Shown piece by piece: positions 42,303 through 51,940 of a stretch of 64,000 nucleotides of DNA; position 1 is the first letter of the stretch, and every line of letters begins with the position of its first letter. The notes beneath the pieces are model-generated. The model was not told where the DNA came from and searched no databases. It worked only from the letters and a program-made list of their open reading frames with translations. Made by a program: the position numbers and the translations under genes. Location: contig CAJTZJ010000012.1 in assembly GCA_910583925.1 (NCBI GenBank), positions 1 to 64,000 of the forward strand. The letters are read 5' to 3'. Origin of the DNA: an uncultured Eubacterium sp. (GTDB taxonomy: Bacteria; Bacillota; Clostridia; Oscillospirales; Acutalibacteraceae).

Positions 42303-44741
42303 ATGGCATCTAGAGATTATGACGATTTGCTTGAATCTTTTATGAACAATTCTCCTAAAGTTTATAGTGAAGATAAAGATACACTAAACACTGAAGAAAA
42401 CAAGGTTCCATCTGCATATAACTTGGATAATACGAACGCCAAGGATTCAAAATCCGTTAAAAGAGGGCGTATAATTGAAAAAAAGAACTTAAAAAAATCC
42501 AAAAACAAAAAAAAGAAAAAAAAAGACTATTCTTCTCCGAAATATAAAATTTTCAGAATTTTAATGGGAATTCTTATGATTGTCGGCGTTGTTGCCGTTG
42601 TCTGCATTTCAGTTATGAGTATTTATGCTTACAGCGTTGTTCACGGCGATGCTGTTTTTGATCTCAATGAACAGAAATATGCACAGAGCCAGACCTCATT
42701 TATTTACGGCTATGATAAGAATAACAAAGAGGTTGAATTAACAAGGCTTCATGGTGATGAAAACAGAATCTGGGTTAATCTTGAAGATATGAGCGAATAT
42801 CTTCCCAAGGCTTTTGTTTCAATCGAGGATAAAAGGTTTGAAAAACATAATGGTGTTGACTGGATCCGAACAGCAGGTGTAATCGTAAAGCCGCAAAACC
42901 TTGGTAAACAGGGAGGTTCAACAATTACTCAACAGCTTATTAAAAACCTTACCGATGAAAAACAGGTTACTGTTGCCCGTAAGTTCAATGAAATTCTTTC
43001 TGCATTAAACCTTGAACGATATTTTGAAAAAGATGATATTCTTGAAGCATACTTAAATACAATCTACCTTTCAGAAGGCTGTTATGGTGTTAAAACTGCA
43101 GCAGAAGAATATTTTGGTAAAGATGTTAAAGATCTGAATATTGCCGAATGTGCTTGTATAGCCGGTATTACTCAGTTTCCGACAAAGTATGATCCTCTGA
43201 TTAACACGGAAGAAAATAAAACCCGCCAAAAGCAGGTTTTAGGAGCAATGCTTGAAGAAGGTGCAATAACACAGGAGCAATATGATGAAGCAATTAACTA
43301 TAAGCTGATTTTTACAAACAGTAAGGAATACAAAGGCAGTCAGGTTTCTTCAAATGTTGATGGCTCCAAAACAAATGTAATTGATTCATGGTATATTGAT
43401 TATGTTATAAGAACCGTCATTGATGATTTGATTGAAAATGGATATACCAAAAGAAAAGCACAGGCTCTTGTTTACGGCGGCGGTTTAAAGATTTATACCG
43501 CAATTGACTTTGATGTTCAGGATGCTCTTGAAACAGTTTATGAAAACCGAAAAGGCGTTTACGAAGAAAATTCCCAGAGTGCCATGGTTGTAATGGATTA
43601 TAAGGGAAGAGTGCTTGGTATAGTCGGCGGATTAGGTAAAAAAGATAATGTTATGGGCTTTAACCGCGCTGTTGATGCCAAGCGTCAGCCTGGTTCAGCT
43701 TTTAAACCATTAGCTGTATACGCTCCTGCACTTGAAAAAAGTCTTAAAGATCCTAATTTCGATTTCTATTGGTCAACACTTATTAAAGATGCACCTACTG
43801 AAGATATAAAAGTTGACGGAAAGCCGTGGCCAACGAATGAGGGCGGTGGTTATTCAAGTAAAAAACTTACCATCCAATCCGGTATCGCAAGATCTTTAAA
43901 TACAATTTCTGCTAGAACTTTACTCCAGGTTGGTCTTGATTATTCCTACAATTTCTTGACCGAAAAATTCCATATTTCTTCCATGATAGATCAGGACTGT
44001 GCTCCTGCTCCACTTGCAACAGGAGCTTTAACAAACGGTGCTTCTGTACTTGATATTACTGCTGCTTATCAGGCATTCGGAAACGGCGGAAAATATTATT
44101 ATCCGTACTGCTATTATAAAGTTACTGATTTCCAGGGCAATACAATTCTTGAATCAACTCCCGATACAACAAATGAACAGGCACTTTCAGAAAGCACAGC
44201 ATGGATTATGAATAAGCTTCTTCAAACTGTTATGACAAGCGGTACAGGTACAACCTATAAGATTTCAGGTGTTCAGTGTATTGGTAAAACAGGTACTACT
44301 ACCGGAAGCGTAGACCGCTATTTTGTCGGCGGTACTCCGGAATATATTGCTGCAGTTTGGTATGGATTTGATCAGCAGAAAGAAGTAAGACAAACACCAA
44401 ATCCATCCGGTATTTTGTGGAAAAATGTAATGAATGAGATTTATTCCAGTAAGGGTATCAATAAAAAAGAGTTCCCTGATTATGACGGTATAACCAGACG
44501 GGCTTATGATTCAAGCAATGGCTTGCTTGCTAATTATTCCAGCGGAAATTACGGCTGGTATGACAAAAATAATCTTCCCGGTTATTCTAAATCTACAGGA
44601 ACTACCAAAGAGTCCACAACTTCGGATAAGAATTCACAGGAAACTTCTAAGGCAACATCAGTTGCTTCCTCTACAAATTCTAATGTTCACAAGCCACAGG
44701 GAACAACCGCTAATAAATCCGGTTCAAATACTGCTGAATAA
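42303..44741 (+). CDS. Class A penicillin-binding protein (bifunctional)
   Basis: This 812-residue protein builds and cross-links peptidoglycan. A basic cytoplasmic region (KKSKNKKKKKKD, about 65) precedes one transmembrane helix (about 80-105). The glycosyltransferase has IEDKRFEKHNGVDW and QGGSTITQQLIKNL. The transpeptidase has SAFK (nucleophile Ser), SLNT and KTGTT. A Ser/Thr/Asn-rich tail of ~55 residues ends the protein outside. GGAGG lies 8 bases before the ATG. The hairpin at 44754-44787 separates it from ruvX. Confidence 0.95.
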   Translation: MASRDYDDLLESFMNNSPKVYSEDKDTLNTEENKVPSAYNLDNTNAKDSKSVKRGRIIEKKNLKKSKNKKKKKKDYSSPKYKIFRILMGILMIVGVVAVVCISVMSIYAYSVVHGDAVFDLNEQKYAQSQTSFIYGYDKNNKEVELTRLHGDENRIWVNLEDMSEYLPKAFVSIEDKRFEKHNGVDWIRTAGVIVKPQNLGKQGGSTITQQLIKNLTDEKQVTVARKFNEILSALNLERYFEKDDILEAYLNTIYLSEGCYGVKTAAEEYFGKDVKDLNIAECACIAGITQFPTKYDPLINTEENKTRQKQVLGAMLEEGAITQEQYDEAINYKLIFTNSKEYKGSQVSSNVDGSKTNVIDSWYIDYVIRTVIDDLIENGYTKRKAQALVYGGGLKIYTAIDFDVQDALETVYENRKGVYEENSQSAMVVMDYKGRVLGIVGGLGKKDNVMGFNRAVDAKRQPGSAFKPLAVYAPALEKSLKDPNFDFYWSTLIKDAPTEDIKVDGKPWPTNEGGGYSSKKLTIQSGIARSLNTISARTLLQVGLDYSYNFLTEKFHISSMIDQDCAPAPLATGALTNGASVLDITAAYQAFGNGGKYYYPYCYYKVTDFQGNTILESTPDTTNEQALSESTAWIMNKLLQTVMTSGTGTTYKISGVQCIGKTGTTTGSVDRYFVGGTPEYIAAVWYGFDQQKEVRQTPNPSGILWKNVMNEIYSSKGINKKEFPDYDGITRRAYDSSNGLLANYSSGNYGWYDKNNLPGYSKSTGTTKESTTSDKNSQETSKATSVASSTNSNVHKPQGTTANKSGSNTAE

Positions 44742-44753
44742 TCGTATTAAAAC

Positions 44754-44787
44754 AATAACGGCATCATTTAACTGTGATGCCGTTATT
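44754..44787 (+). terminator. Terminator-like hairpin after the PBP gene
   Basis: Perfect 13-base arms AATAACGGCATCA and complement with an 8-base loop. Only CTT follows, so termination may be incomplete and ruvX may receive read-through. Confidence 0.6.
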
Positions 44788-44804
44788 CTTAAAGGGAAAA
44801 AGTT

Positions 44805-45218
44805 ATGAAAATAATGTCCGTTGATTATGGAGATGTACGCACAGGCGTTGCTCTGTCAGACATAGGCGAATCTCTTGCATCTCCTTATGCCGTAATCAAA
44901 GAAACTTATCAGCCGAAGCTTATTGATAAGCTTTGCGAAATTGCTGAAAAAGAAAATGCTGAAAAAATAGTTGTAGGTATTCCGAAAAATATGGACGGCA
45001 GCTATGGCTTTCGTGCTGAGGCCTGCAGAGAATTCGGAAGAAAGCTTGAAGAAATAAGCCACAAACCTGTTGATTTTATTGATGAAAGGCTTACAACTGT
45101 TATGGCACACAATATTCTTTCCGCAAATAATATCAGAGGAAAAAAAAGAAAAGAAACGGTAGATGCTGTTTCGGCTGTTATGATTCTTCAATCCTATATT
45201 GATAAGAATAAAAAGTAG
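44805..45218 (+). CDS. ruvX: RuvX/YqgF-family Holliday-junction resolvase-like protein
   Basis: The 137-residue RNase H-fold protein has VDYGDVRTGVALSDIGESL at the start, IVVGIPKNMDGSYGFRAEAC in the middle, and FIDERLTTVMAHNIL plus KKETVDAVSAV-like KRKETVDAVSAVMIL near the end, with acidic residues at the expected positions (Asp6, Glu and Asp of IDERLTT, Asp of VDAVSA). It is thought to resolve Holliday junctions or process pre-16S rRNA. Length is typical. Confidence 0.92.
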   Translation: MKIMSVDYGDVRTGVALSDIGESLASPYAVIKETYQPKLIDKLCEIAEKENAEKIVVGIPKNMDGSYGFRAEACREFGRKLEEISHKPVDFIDERLTTVMAHNILSANNIRGKKRKETVDAVSAVMILQSYIDKNKK

Positions 45219-45221
45219 TCT

Positions 45222-45245
45222 ATCACCGTAATATTTTATGGTGAT
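45222..45245 (+). promoter_or_regulatory. Hairpin sequestering the ribosome binding site of the M50 gene
   Basis: ATCACC (45222-45227) pairs with GGTGAT (45240-45245), which contains the only ribosome binding site before the TTG start at 45249. Translation may therefore be restrained unless ribosomes arrive from ruvX, whose stop codon lies just upstream. Confidence 0.45.
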
Positions 45246-45248
45246 GAT

Positions 45249-45776
45249 TTGGAAATTAAATTTAAAAAATTTGTATTTAAGCTTGATTTTTCTTTTTTAA
45301 TCTTATTATCTTTTGCTGTATTTTATGGATACGAAAGCACAATTAGTATTATATTATTTTCTATGCTTCATGAGTTAGGCCATATTTCAGCTTTACTTTT
45401 ATTTAAGGTTAAACCGGATCTGATTAAAGTATCATTTTACGGGATAGGTCTTAAATACAAAAATAATCTATCTAAAATAAAGGAATTTATTGTTTTAGTT
45501 TGCGGTCCGCTTATTAATCTGATTTTATTTTTGGTACTTAAGGATAATATTAATTTAATACTTTTATTAATCAATATTTTCCCTGCACTTCCGCTTGACG
45601 GAGGACGAATGCTAAAGCTTGTATTGCCAAAATACTATCGTGCCGTAAGTCTGTTTTTTATAATTGTTTTATGCTGTTTATCAGCATATTTATTTATTGA
45701 ATATCATATATTTTCATTAATTTTAATCTGCGTTTATTTAATCGCTTTCAATATTAATGAACTGAATAACGGTTGA
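45249..45776 (+). CDS. M50 family intramembrane metalloprotease (SpoIVFB-like)
   Basis: The 175-residue polytopic membrane protein has the zinc motif HELGH (His41, Glu42, His45) in its second hydrophobic segment and INIFPALPLDGGRML (the NPDG-type motif with Asp ligand, about 118) further on, with five to six membrane segments. SpoIVFB-like site-2 proteases cut membrane-bound pro-sigma factors. The start is a TTG at 45249. The neighbourhood (radical SAM pair, rplU-type loci elsewhere) matches the spoIVFB region of Clostridia, but involvement in sporulation is inference. Confidence 0.82.
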   Translation: MEIKFKKFVFKLDFSFLILLSFAVFYGYESTISIILFSMLHELGHISALLLFKVKPDLIKVSFYGIGLKYKNNLSKIKEFIVLVCGPLINLILFLVLKDNINLILLLINIFPALPLDGGRMLKLVLPKYYRAVSLFFIIVLCCLSAYLFIEYHIFSLILICVYLIAFNINELNNG

Positions 45777-45786
45777 TGAGGTTTTT

Positions 45787-47628
45787 ATGAAAAAAGAAGT
45801 TGAAAAAATACTGCAGTTTGTTCAGAAGCCTGCAAGATATGCAGGAGGGGAGCTGAACAGCGTTGTTAAGGAAACATCAAAGGTTGATATCAGATATGCC
45901 TTTTGTTTTCCTGATTTGTATGAAATCGGAATGAGTCATCTTGGTATGAAAATTCTTTATTCTCTTGTTAATGCAAGGGAAGACAGCTGGTGCGAAAGAG
46001 TTTTTGCTCCTGACAGTGATATGGAAGAGCAGATGCGAAAGAATCATGTTCCTTTATTCGCACTTGAAAGCGGAGATTATATCAAGGATTTTGATTTGAT
46101 AGGCTTTACGCTTATGTATGAGCTTTGTTATACCAATGTGTTAAATATGCTTGATTTAGCCCAAATACCCCTTAAATCAAAGGACAGAACGGATTTAACG
46201 CCTATCATTTGCTGTGGCGGACCATGTACCTGCAATCCTGAGCCGATAACCGATTTTGTTGATATTGTTTTCCTTGGTGACGGCGAAGAAAATACACCTG
46301 CATTAATTGATTTACTTAAGGAGTGTAAGAAAAACGGTTCTACAAAGCAGGAATTTCTGCTTAAAGCTAAGGAAATTAAGGGCGTTTATGTTCCAAGCCT
46401 TTATCAGGACAGCTATAATGAAGACGGAACTCTGAAAGAGCTTAAGCCTATCCATGGTGCTCCCGCAAAAGTTAAAAAATCCGTTGTAGCCGATATGAAC
46501 AAGTGCTTTTATCCAAAGGAGTTTGTTGTTCCGTTTATAAGTATTGTTCATGACAGAGCAGTAGAAGAAATTTTCAGAGGCTGTATAAGGGGATGCCGTT
46601 TCTGTCAGGCAGGCTTTACTTACAGACCAATCAGAGAAAAAAGTGTTGAAACAATTAATGAACAGGCAAAGGCATTAATTCAATCAACAGGATATGACGA
46701 GCTTTCCCTATGCTCTCTTTCAACATCGGATCACAGCTGCGTAAACGAAATGCTGACTTCACTTATAGATTGGACAGAAAAGGATAAAATCAATCTTTCT
46801 TTACCGTCTCTTCGAGTAGATAATTTCTCCGATGAGCTTGTGGACAAGCTTAACAGAGTCAGAAAAAGCGGCTTAACCTTTGCTCCTGAGGCAGGAACGC
46901 AAAGATTGCGTGATGTTATAAATAAGAATGTGTCTGAAGAAGAGGTTATTAATACCTGCACTAAGGCATTCGACAATGGCTGGACCTCTGTAAAACTTTA
47001 CTTTATGATGGGACTTCCGACAGAAACCATGGAAGATGTTGAAGGTATAGCAGATCTTGGTATGCAGGTTGTTCACGCCTTTTATAAAAACCCCAATAGA
47101 CAAAAGGGAACAGGGCTTCAGGTTTCAATCAGCTGTGCCTCCTTTATTCCGAAGCCGTTTACTCCGTTCCAATGGGAACCGGAGGATACAATGGAAAGCT
47201 TGAAAGCAAAGCAAGCACATCTTCTTGAGTATGTTCCAAGCAAAAAAATTAAGATTTCTTATCACGAAACCCCAACCTCTTTAATTGAGGGCGTTCTTGC
47301 AAGAGGAGACAGGCGTCTTAATCATGTTTTGCTTGATGCTTGGAAGCTTGGCTGCAAATTTGACTCGTGGGGTGACAAATTCAATTTTGATGCCTGGATG
47401 CAGGCTTTTGAAAAGAATGGTATTGATCCGCATTTTTATACACAACGCAGAAGACCGTTTGACGAGCTTTTACCTTGGGATCATCTTGATTTCGGTGTCT
47501 CAAGAAAATTCCTTGAAAATGAGAACAAAAAAGCTCATGAAAACAAAACGACACCGCATTGCAGAATTAAATGTGCAGGCTGTGGTGCAAATATTTTGAA
47601 CGGAGGTCACTGTGATGCGAGAGGTTAG
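45787..47628 (+). CDS. Radical SAM protein with B12-binding-like N-terminus (TIGR03960 type)
   Basis: The 613-residue protein has an N-terminal domain (about 1-240) with FPDLYEIGMSHLGMKILYSL and FLGDGEENTPALI. The radical SAM core has CIRGCRFCQAG (CxxxCxxC, about 258-265) binding a 4Fe-4S cluster, and LTFAPEAGTQRLRDVINKN. A Cys-rich end (CRIKCAGCGANILNGGHC) follows. The family is near universal in Clostridia and usually paired with the next gene; its reaction has not been settled in what I know. The two genes overlap by 14 bases. Confidence 0.88.
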   Translation: MKKEVEKILQFVQKPARYAGGELNSVVKETSKVDIRYAFCFPDLYEIGMSHLGMKILYSLVNAREDSWCERVFAPDSDMEEQMRKNHVPLFALESGDYIKDFDLIGFTLMYELCYTNVLNMLDLAQIPLKSKDRTDLTPIICCGGPCTCNPEPITDFVDIVFLGDGEENTPALIDLLKECKKNGSTKQEFLLKAKEIKGVYVPSLYQDSYNEDGTLKELKPIHGAPAKVKKSVVADMNKCFYPKEFVVPFISIVHDRAVEEIFRGCIRGCRFCQAGFTYRPIREKSVETINEQAKALIQSTGYDELSLCSLSTSDHSCVNEMLTSLIDWTEKDKINLSLPSLRVDNFSDELVDKLNRVRKSGLTFAPEAGTQRLRDVINKNVSEEEVINTCTKAFDNGWTSVKLYFMMGLPTETMEDVEGIADLGMQVVHAFYKNPNRQKGTGLQVSISCASFIPKPFTPFQWEPEDTMESLKAKQAHLLEYVPSKKIKISYHETPTSLIEGVLARGDRRLNHVLLDAWKLGCKFDSWGDKFNFDAWMQAFEKNGIDPHFYTQRRRPFDELLPWDHLDFGVSRKFLENENKKAHENKTTPHCRIKCAGCGANILNGGHCDARG

Positions 47629-48280
47629 GCTTGTTTTTTCAAAAACAGACAGATGCAAATACATAAGCCATCTTGATATTAATCGTTGCATGTCGAGAGC
47701 GCTTGCTCGAGCAAAAATTCCTCTTTGGTTTACTGAGGGCTTTAATCCTCATCCATATATGAGCTTTTCGCTTCCGCTTTCATTAGGCGTTGAAAGCTTA
47801 TGTGAAAGCGTTGATTTGCGCATTACAGACGATATTTCAAATGATGAAATCAAAAATCGTATGAATGAAATGCTGCCAACAGGTATCAGAATTGTTGATG
47901 TTCTTGATGATTTTCGCGATTGCAGTGAAATCGCTTTTTCTGATTATGTTTATAAATTTCAATTCTGTGATAATGAAGCTGCATTGGAGAGGATAAATGC
48001 CGTTCTTTCTTCAAGTGAAATCATGGCTGAAAAAAAAGCAAAAAAAGGTAAGCGCAGAATCGTTAAAGAAACAAATTTAAAGCCGTATATTGATAAATAC
48101 AGTATCTCAATCAGAAATGATGAAATTGTTTTGAATATCCGTCTTGCCGCCGGTCCGGAAAGAAACCTGAATCCAACTCTTTTATTTGATACAATCATAA
48201 AACTGATTGATATGGATTTTGAGTGGAGAAGTATTGCAAGAATATCTCTGTTGGATAAAAACTATGTTTTGTTCAAATAA
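47615..48280 (+). CDS. Radical-SAM-associated DUF2344 protein (TIGR03936 type)
   Basis: The 221 residues begin REVRLVFSKTDRCKYISHLD, followed by RALARAKIPLWFTEGFNPHP and FSLPLSLGVES, the family signature. In many genomes it is fused to the radical SAM protein; here it overlaps that gene's end. ATG at 47615 has GGAGG 8 bases upstream and is preferred to the adjacent GTG at 47612. Function unknown; a tRNA or ribosome modification role has been guessed from co-occurrence with rng and rplU, which do not follow here. Confidence 0.85.
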   Translation: MREVRLVFSKTDRCKYISHLDINRCMSRALARAKIPLWFTEGFNPHPYMSFSLPLSLGVESLCESVDLRITDDISNDEIKNRMNEMLPTGIRIVDVLDDFRDCSEIAFSDYVYKFQFCDNEAALERINAVLSSSEIMAEKKAKKGKRRIVKETNLKPYIDKYSISIRNDEIVLNIRLAAGPERNLNPTLLFDTIIKLIDMDFEWRSIARISLLDKNYVLFK

Positions 48281-48339
48281 TTTTATAAAAAAGTTTAATT
48301 AATTATGAAATTTGTGTAAATATTTGTAGATATTTAAAC

Positions 48340-48368
48340 TTGACTTTTGTTTTTTATTATAGTATTTT
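48340..48368 (+). promoter_or_regulatory. Promoter of the first glycerophosphotransferase-type gene
   Basis: TTGACT (48340-48345), a 17-base spacer and TATTTT (48363-48368), 39 bases before the start codon. Confidence 0.5.
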
Positions 48369-48407
48369 AGATGTTGCAATATTTATGGGTTAGTTTGGGG
48401 GATTTTT

Positions 48408-49679
48408 ATGACAAAGAAAATTAAATCTATTGCCATTGAACTTACCAAGCACAATATTGTAATAAGAAAAGCTGTAAGACATATCATTTTCTTAAAAAGA
48501 TATCTTATTTATCTGATTGCAAAAAAATCAAATAAAACCGATGACAAACTTATTTGTTTCAAGTCCTTCAGCGGAAAATCATATTCCTGTTCACCGAAAG
48601 CAATTTATGAATATATGCTTACACAGGACAAGTATAAGGATTTTAAATTTATCTGGGTATTTAGGGAACCGGAAAAATATAAATATCTTGAAAATAATCA
48701 TAATACAAAGGTTATTTATAATAAAGGCAAAGCATATTATAAAGCTATGGCAAGCAGTAAATATTGGATACACAACTATCGGATTGCTGACCATATTTTC
48801 CCGAAAGAAGATCAGATTTATGTTCAGTGCTGGCATGGAACACCGCTTAAGCGTTTGGGATATGATATTGAGACTTTTGATAATGCGCTCAACACCATTA
48901 ACGAACTTCGCTTCAAGTACAAGGTGGATGCAAAAAAATTCAAATACTTTCTTTCTCCTTCAAAATTTGCAAGTGAAAAATTTATTTCTGCTTGGAATTT
49001 GAGAGCTTTCGGAAAGGAAAATGCCATTATTGAACAGGGATATCCGAGAAATGATAAGCTGTTTAACTGCACTGTAAATGATATAAACAGGATCAAATCA
49101 ACGCTGGGTATTGAAGATACAGATAAAAAGATTATTCTTTATGCTCCTACATGGCGTGATAATCAGCATGATTCTTCCATTGGATATACCTACAAAACCG
49201 AAGTTGATTTTGATTATCTTCGTGATGCTGTCGGAGATAAATGTATTATACTTTTCCGTGCGCACTATCTTGTGGCAAGCAAATTTGATTTTAAGAAATA
49301 TAAGGGCTTTGTATACGATGTATCTAAATATGATGAAATAAATGATTTGTATTTAGCTTCCGATGCTTTATTAACTGATTATTCAAGTGTTTTCTTTGAT
49401 TACGCAAATTTAAAAAAGCCAATGATTTTTTATATGTACGATTTTGATGCTTATAAAAATGAAATTAGAGATTTTTACATTGATGTTGAGGAACTTCCCG
49501 GACCTGTTATAACAGATCGCAATCAGGAAGAGCTTGTCGGAGAACTCAAAGCAATTGAAAATAATGATGCTTATTTCAAAAAATATGGTAAAAAATATAC
49601 TGAATTCAATAATAAATATAATTATCTTGATGACGGATATGCAGCAAAAAGAGTTATTGAAGAAATACTTGAATTCTGA
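48408..49679 (+). CDS. CDP-glycerol/ribitol glycerophosphotransferase family (TagB/TagF/TarL-like)
   Basis: The 423-residue peripheral membrane enzyme shows the family motifs VQCWHGTPLKRLGYD (about 142-156), YPRNDKLF, YAPTWRDN (about 244) and DALLTDYSSVFFDYANLKKP. A basic N-terminus should contact the membrane. It adds polyol-phosphate units from a CDP-polyol donor during teichoic acid or related polymer synthesis. With tarI and tarJ downstream the donor is probably CDP-ribitol. It ends with a strong terminator, so it is transcribed apart from the next gene. Confidence 0.88.
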   Translation: MTKKIKSIAIELTKHNIVIRKAVRHIIFLKRYLIYLIAKKSNKTDDKLICFKSFSGKSYSCSPKAIYEYMLTQDKYKDFKFIWVFREPEKYKYLENNHNTKVIYNKGKAYYKAMASSKYWIHNYRIADHIFPKEDQIYVQCWHGTPLKRLGYDIETFDNALNTINELRFKYKVDAKKFKYFLSPSKFASEKFISAWNLRAFGKENAIIEQGYPRNDKLFNCTVNDINRIKSTLGIEDTDKKIILYAPTWRDNQHDSSIGYTYKTEVDFDYLRDAVGDKCIILFRAHYLVASKFDFKKYKGFVYDVSKYDEINDLYLASDALLTDYSSVFFDYANLKKPMIFYMYDFDAYKNEIRDFYIDVEELPGPVITDRNQEELVGELKAIENNDAYFKKYGKKYTEFNNKYNYLDDGYAAKRVIEEILEF

Positions 49680-49704
49680 AGCGTTATTTTTATAAATTTT
49701 TCTT

Positions 49705-49740
49705 AGAAAGCGTTTGAACAACGCTTTCTTTTTTATTTTT
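49705..49740 (+). terminator. Terminator
   Basis: AGAAAGCGTT and AACGCTTTCT arms with a 5-base loop, then TTTTTATTTTT. Confidence 0.92.
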
Positions 49741-49753
49741 GCTATAATGAGTA

Positions 49754-49773
49754 AAATTACCAATCGGTAATTT
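49754..49773. promoter_or_regulatory. Palindrome in the 327-bp gap (possible operator)
   Basis: AAATTACC and GGTAATTT, perfect 8-base arms around AATC. A TATAAT lies at 49743-49748 just upstream, so the palindrome covers the expected start of transcription, and TTACC-N4-GGTAA resembles TetR-family operators. No -35 box is convincing. The rest of the 49680-50006 gap holds a terminator and the promoter at 49906; I see no gene. Confidence 0.4.
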
Positions 49774-49905
49774 GCTGCTAAAGTGGACATATATATGTAT
49801 ATGAGTGCTTTGATTTCAACCTAAATAAAGCTTGTATTCCGTTTTCCTTTATGATTACACAAGCATGTTTACTGAATTTTATAGATATTCGCATGAAACG
49901 CCTAC

Positions 49906-49934
49906 TTGAAATACATATTTATATTTGTTATAAT
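49906..49934 (+). promoter_or_regulatory. Promoter of the second polymerase-tarIJ operon
   Basis: TTGAAA (49906-49911), a 17-base spacer and TATAAT (49929-49934), about 70 bases before the start codon. Confidence 0.65.
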
Positions 49935-50006
49935 ATTCCGAAATGCAATTGCTGAGATGTTTCAAAAAATACACTATTGTTAAATTGTGTACGGAGGAAA
50001 ATATAA

Positions 50007-51938
50007 ATGTTTGATGCAAAAATGATTGTCAATAAATTAAATATTGATAAAAATCAACTTAATATTTCTGTTACAATCAGTACTCCGTTTGATATTGATA
50101 TTACATCTCCAAAGGTTAAAATAGTTTTCGAATACAACGGAAAAACAAGAAGGCTGCCGTTTTTAATAAGAAACTTTTATAGACAAAAGCAGAATAATTT
50201 ATGTGTGGTTATTTGCACCCATTCATATTTGCTTGATTATATTTTTGACGATGTAAAAGATTTTAGTGAAATAAAAGCAAGAATTGATTTATATTACGGA
50301 GAAAATGAGGCTATTGCTCTTCCGTTTACTGTTTCAGACAAGGTTATTTATGATAATCCTAATCTTGCTGTTGAAGAAAGCTTTATCGGTAATGAAAGCT
50401 TTGATGGATTTACTATTTTCGAGCGTGAAGCTAAACCGAATGATAATTGCAGAAAATCGGATACACCGTATTCATTGGATCTTGAGCCTGAAAACGGAAT
50501 CATTGTTATATCAAAAGGGGAAACACGCCCTGAAAACAATAAAATCAAATTATCACCGATATTAAAATTCGTGTTTACATTTTTAAAAGCTATTCTTGCA
50601 ATTGCCTTGCTTCCATTGCTTATAATAGCAGGAATTATCGCCGGAGCTACCTATCTTGTTTTCAATGTGAATAATAAAAAATCCCGAAAAAAATTATTAG
50701 TTGATAAAATTATTAATATCTTTGCATTTTTCTTCGGAACGAATATGAGGAAAACAAGGCTCTATAAATCGGCAGAACAATCGCTTAAAAAAACCAGAAA
50801 AAAAATTAAGCGTTTCGTATGTCATAAGCTTTTTGATAGGTACTATAAAAAACCAATTGTCCAAAACCGAATTACTTTTATGTCCGGAAGAAGAGATGAA
50901 CTTGGCGGAAATTATGAATTTGTTTATAATCTAATTAAAGACAGGGAAGATATAGATTTCCAATTCTTAATGTTTTCAAATCCTGCAAAGCACGATAGGT
51001 TAAAAACGATTAAGAAATTCTTATATCTTTATGCAACTTCAAAGGTTGTTATTGTTGATGATTATTTCCGACTTCTTAATACAGTAAAAAAGCGTAAAGG
51101 TGTTACGGTTATTCAGCTTTGGCATGCCTGCGGTGCATTTAAAACCTTCGGTTTTACCCGTCTTGGAAAAAGCGGCGGTCCGAAGCAGAATGAACCGAAT
51201 CACAGAATGTATGATTATGCCATAGTAAGCTCTCAGGAAATAGCTAAGCATTACGCTGAAGGTTTTGGTATATCTGATAATAATGTTGTTGCAACAGGCA
51301 TTCCTCGAACAGATGTATTTATGAATAAGGAATATGCCGAAGATGTCAGAGAAAGATTTTTCAGACAGTATCCGAATCTTAAATCCAAAAAAATTATTTT
51401 ATTTGCTCCAACCTTCAGAGGAAAAGGGCAGATGAGTGCTTATTATCCAACGGAAGCCTTTCATCCTGAAAAGCTTCTGGATAAAATAGGAAATGATTAT
51501 GCGATTCTGATTAAGCTTCATCCATATTGCAAGGAAAGATTTGAAATTGCTGAAGAATATCGTGATAGAATCATTGATTTTTCCGATGCTGTTGAGCTGA
51601 ATGATTTATTATTTGTTACAGATTTACTTATAACGGATTATTCAAGCGTTATTTTTGAAGCATCTCTTCTTGATATCCCAATGCTTTTTTATACTTACGA
51701 TTTATATTTGTATATCAAGGAGCGCGATTTTTATTATGATTTTGAAAATTTTGTTCCGGGTAAAATTTTATATTCTGAAAATGAAATTGCAGAAAGTATA
51801 GAAAGCAATAGTTTTGAGCAAGATAAAGTAAGCAGCTTTAAATATAAATTTTTTGATAACCTTGATGGTAATTCAAGTAAAAGAGTTGCTGATCTGGTAA
51901 TAAAATGTTTAGAATTAGACAAAGATTTGGAGAAATAA
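50007..51938 (+). CDS. CDP-polyol glycerophosphotransferase with extra N-terminal domain (TagF/TarL-like)
   Basis: The 643 residues have an N-terminal beta-rich domain (about 1-150). A hydrophobic hairpin follows (about 188-222, FTFLKAILAIALLPLLIIAG), then a basic linker and the catalytic domain with VIQLWHACGAFKTFGFTR, FAPTFRGKG and LLITDYSSVIFEASLLD. The catalytic half matches TagF/TarL enzymes. The hydrophobic segment would bind the membrane more firmly than in the shorter paralogue at 48408. GGAGG lies 9 bases before ATG. It is followed after 2 bases by tarI, one operon. Confidence 0.88.
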   Translation: MFDAKMIVNKLNIDKNQLNISVTISTPFDIDITSPKVKIVFEYNGKTRRLPFLIRNFYRQKQNNLCVVICTHSYLLDYIFDDVKDFSEIKARIDLYYGENEAIALPFTVSDKVIYDNPNLAVEESFIGNESFDGFTIFEREAKPNDNCRKSDTPYSLDLEPENGIIVISKGETRPENNKIKLSPILKFVFTFLKAILAIALLPLLIIAGIIAGATYLVFNVNNKKSRKKLLVDKIINIFAFFFGTNMRKTRLYKSAEQSLKKTRKKIKRFVCHKLFDRYYKKPIVQNRITFMSGRRDELGGNYEFVYNLIKDREDIDFQFLMFSNPAKHDRLKTIKKFLYLYATSKVVIVDDYFRLLNTVKKRKGVTVIQLWHACGAFKTFGFTRLGKSGGPKQNEPNHRMYDYAIVSSQEIAKHYAEGFGISDNNVVATGIPRTDVFMNKEYAEDVRERFFRQYPNLKSKKIILFAPTFRGKGQMSAYYPTEAFHPEKLLDKIGNDYAILIKLHPYCKERFEIAEEYRDRIIDFSDAVELNDLLFVTDLLITDYSSVIFEASLLDIPMLFYTYDLYLYIKERDFYYDFENFVPGKILYSENEIAESIESNSFEQDKVSSFKYKFFDNLDGNSSKRVADLVIKCLELDKDLEK

Positions 51939-51940
51939 TT

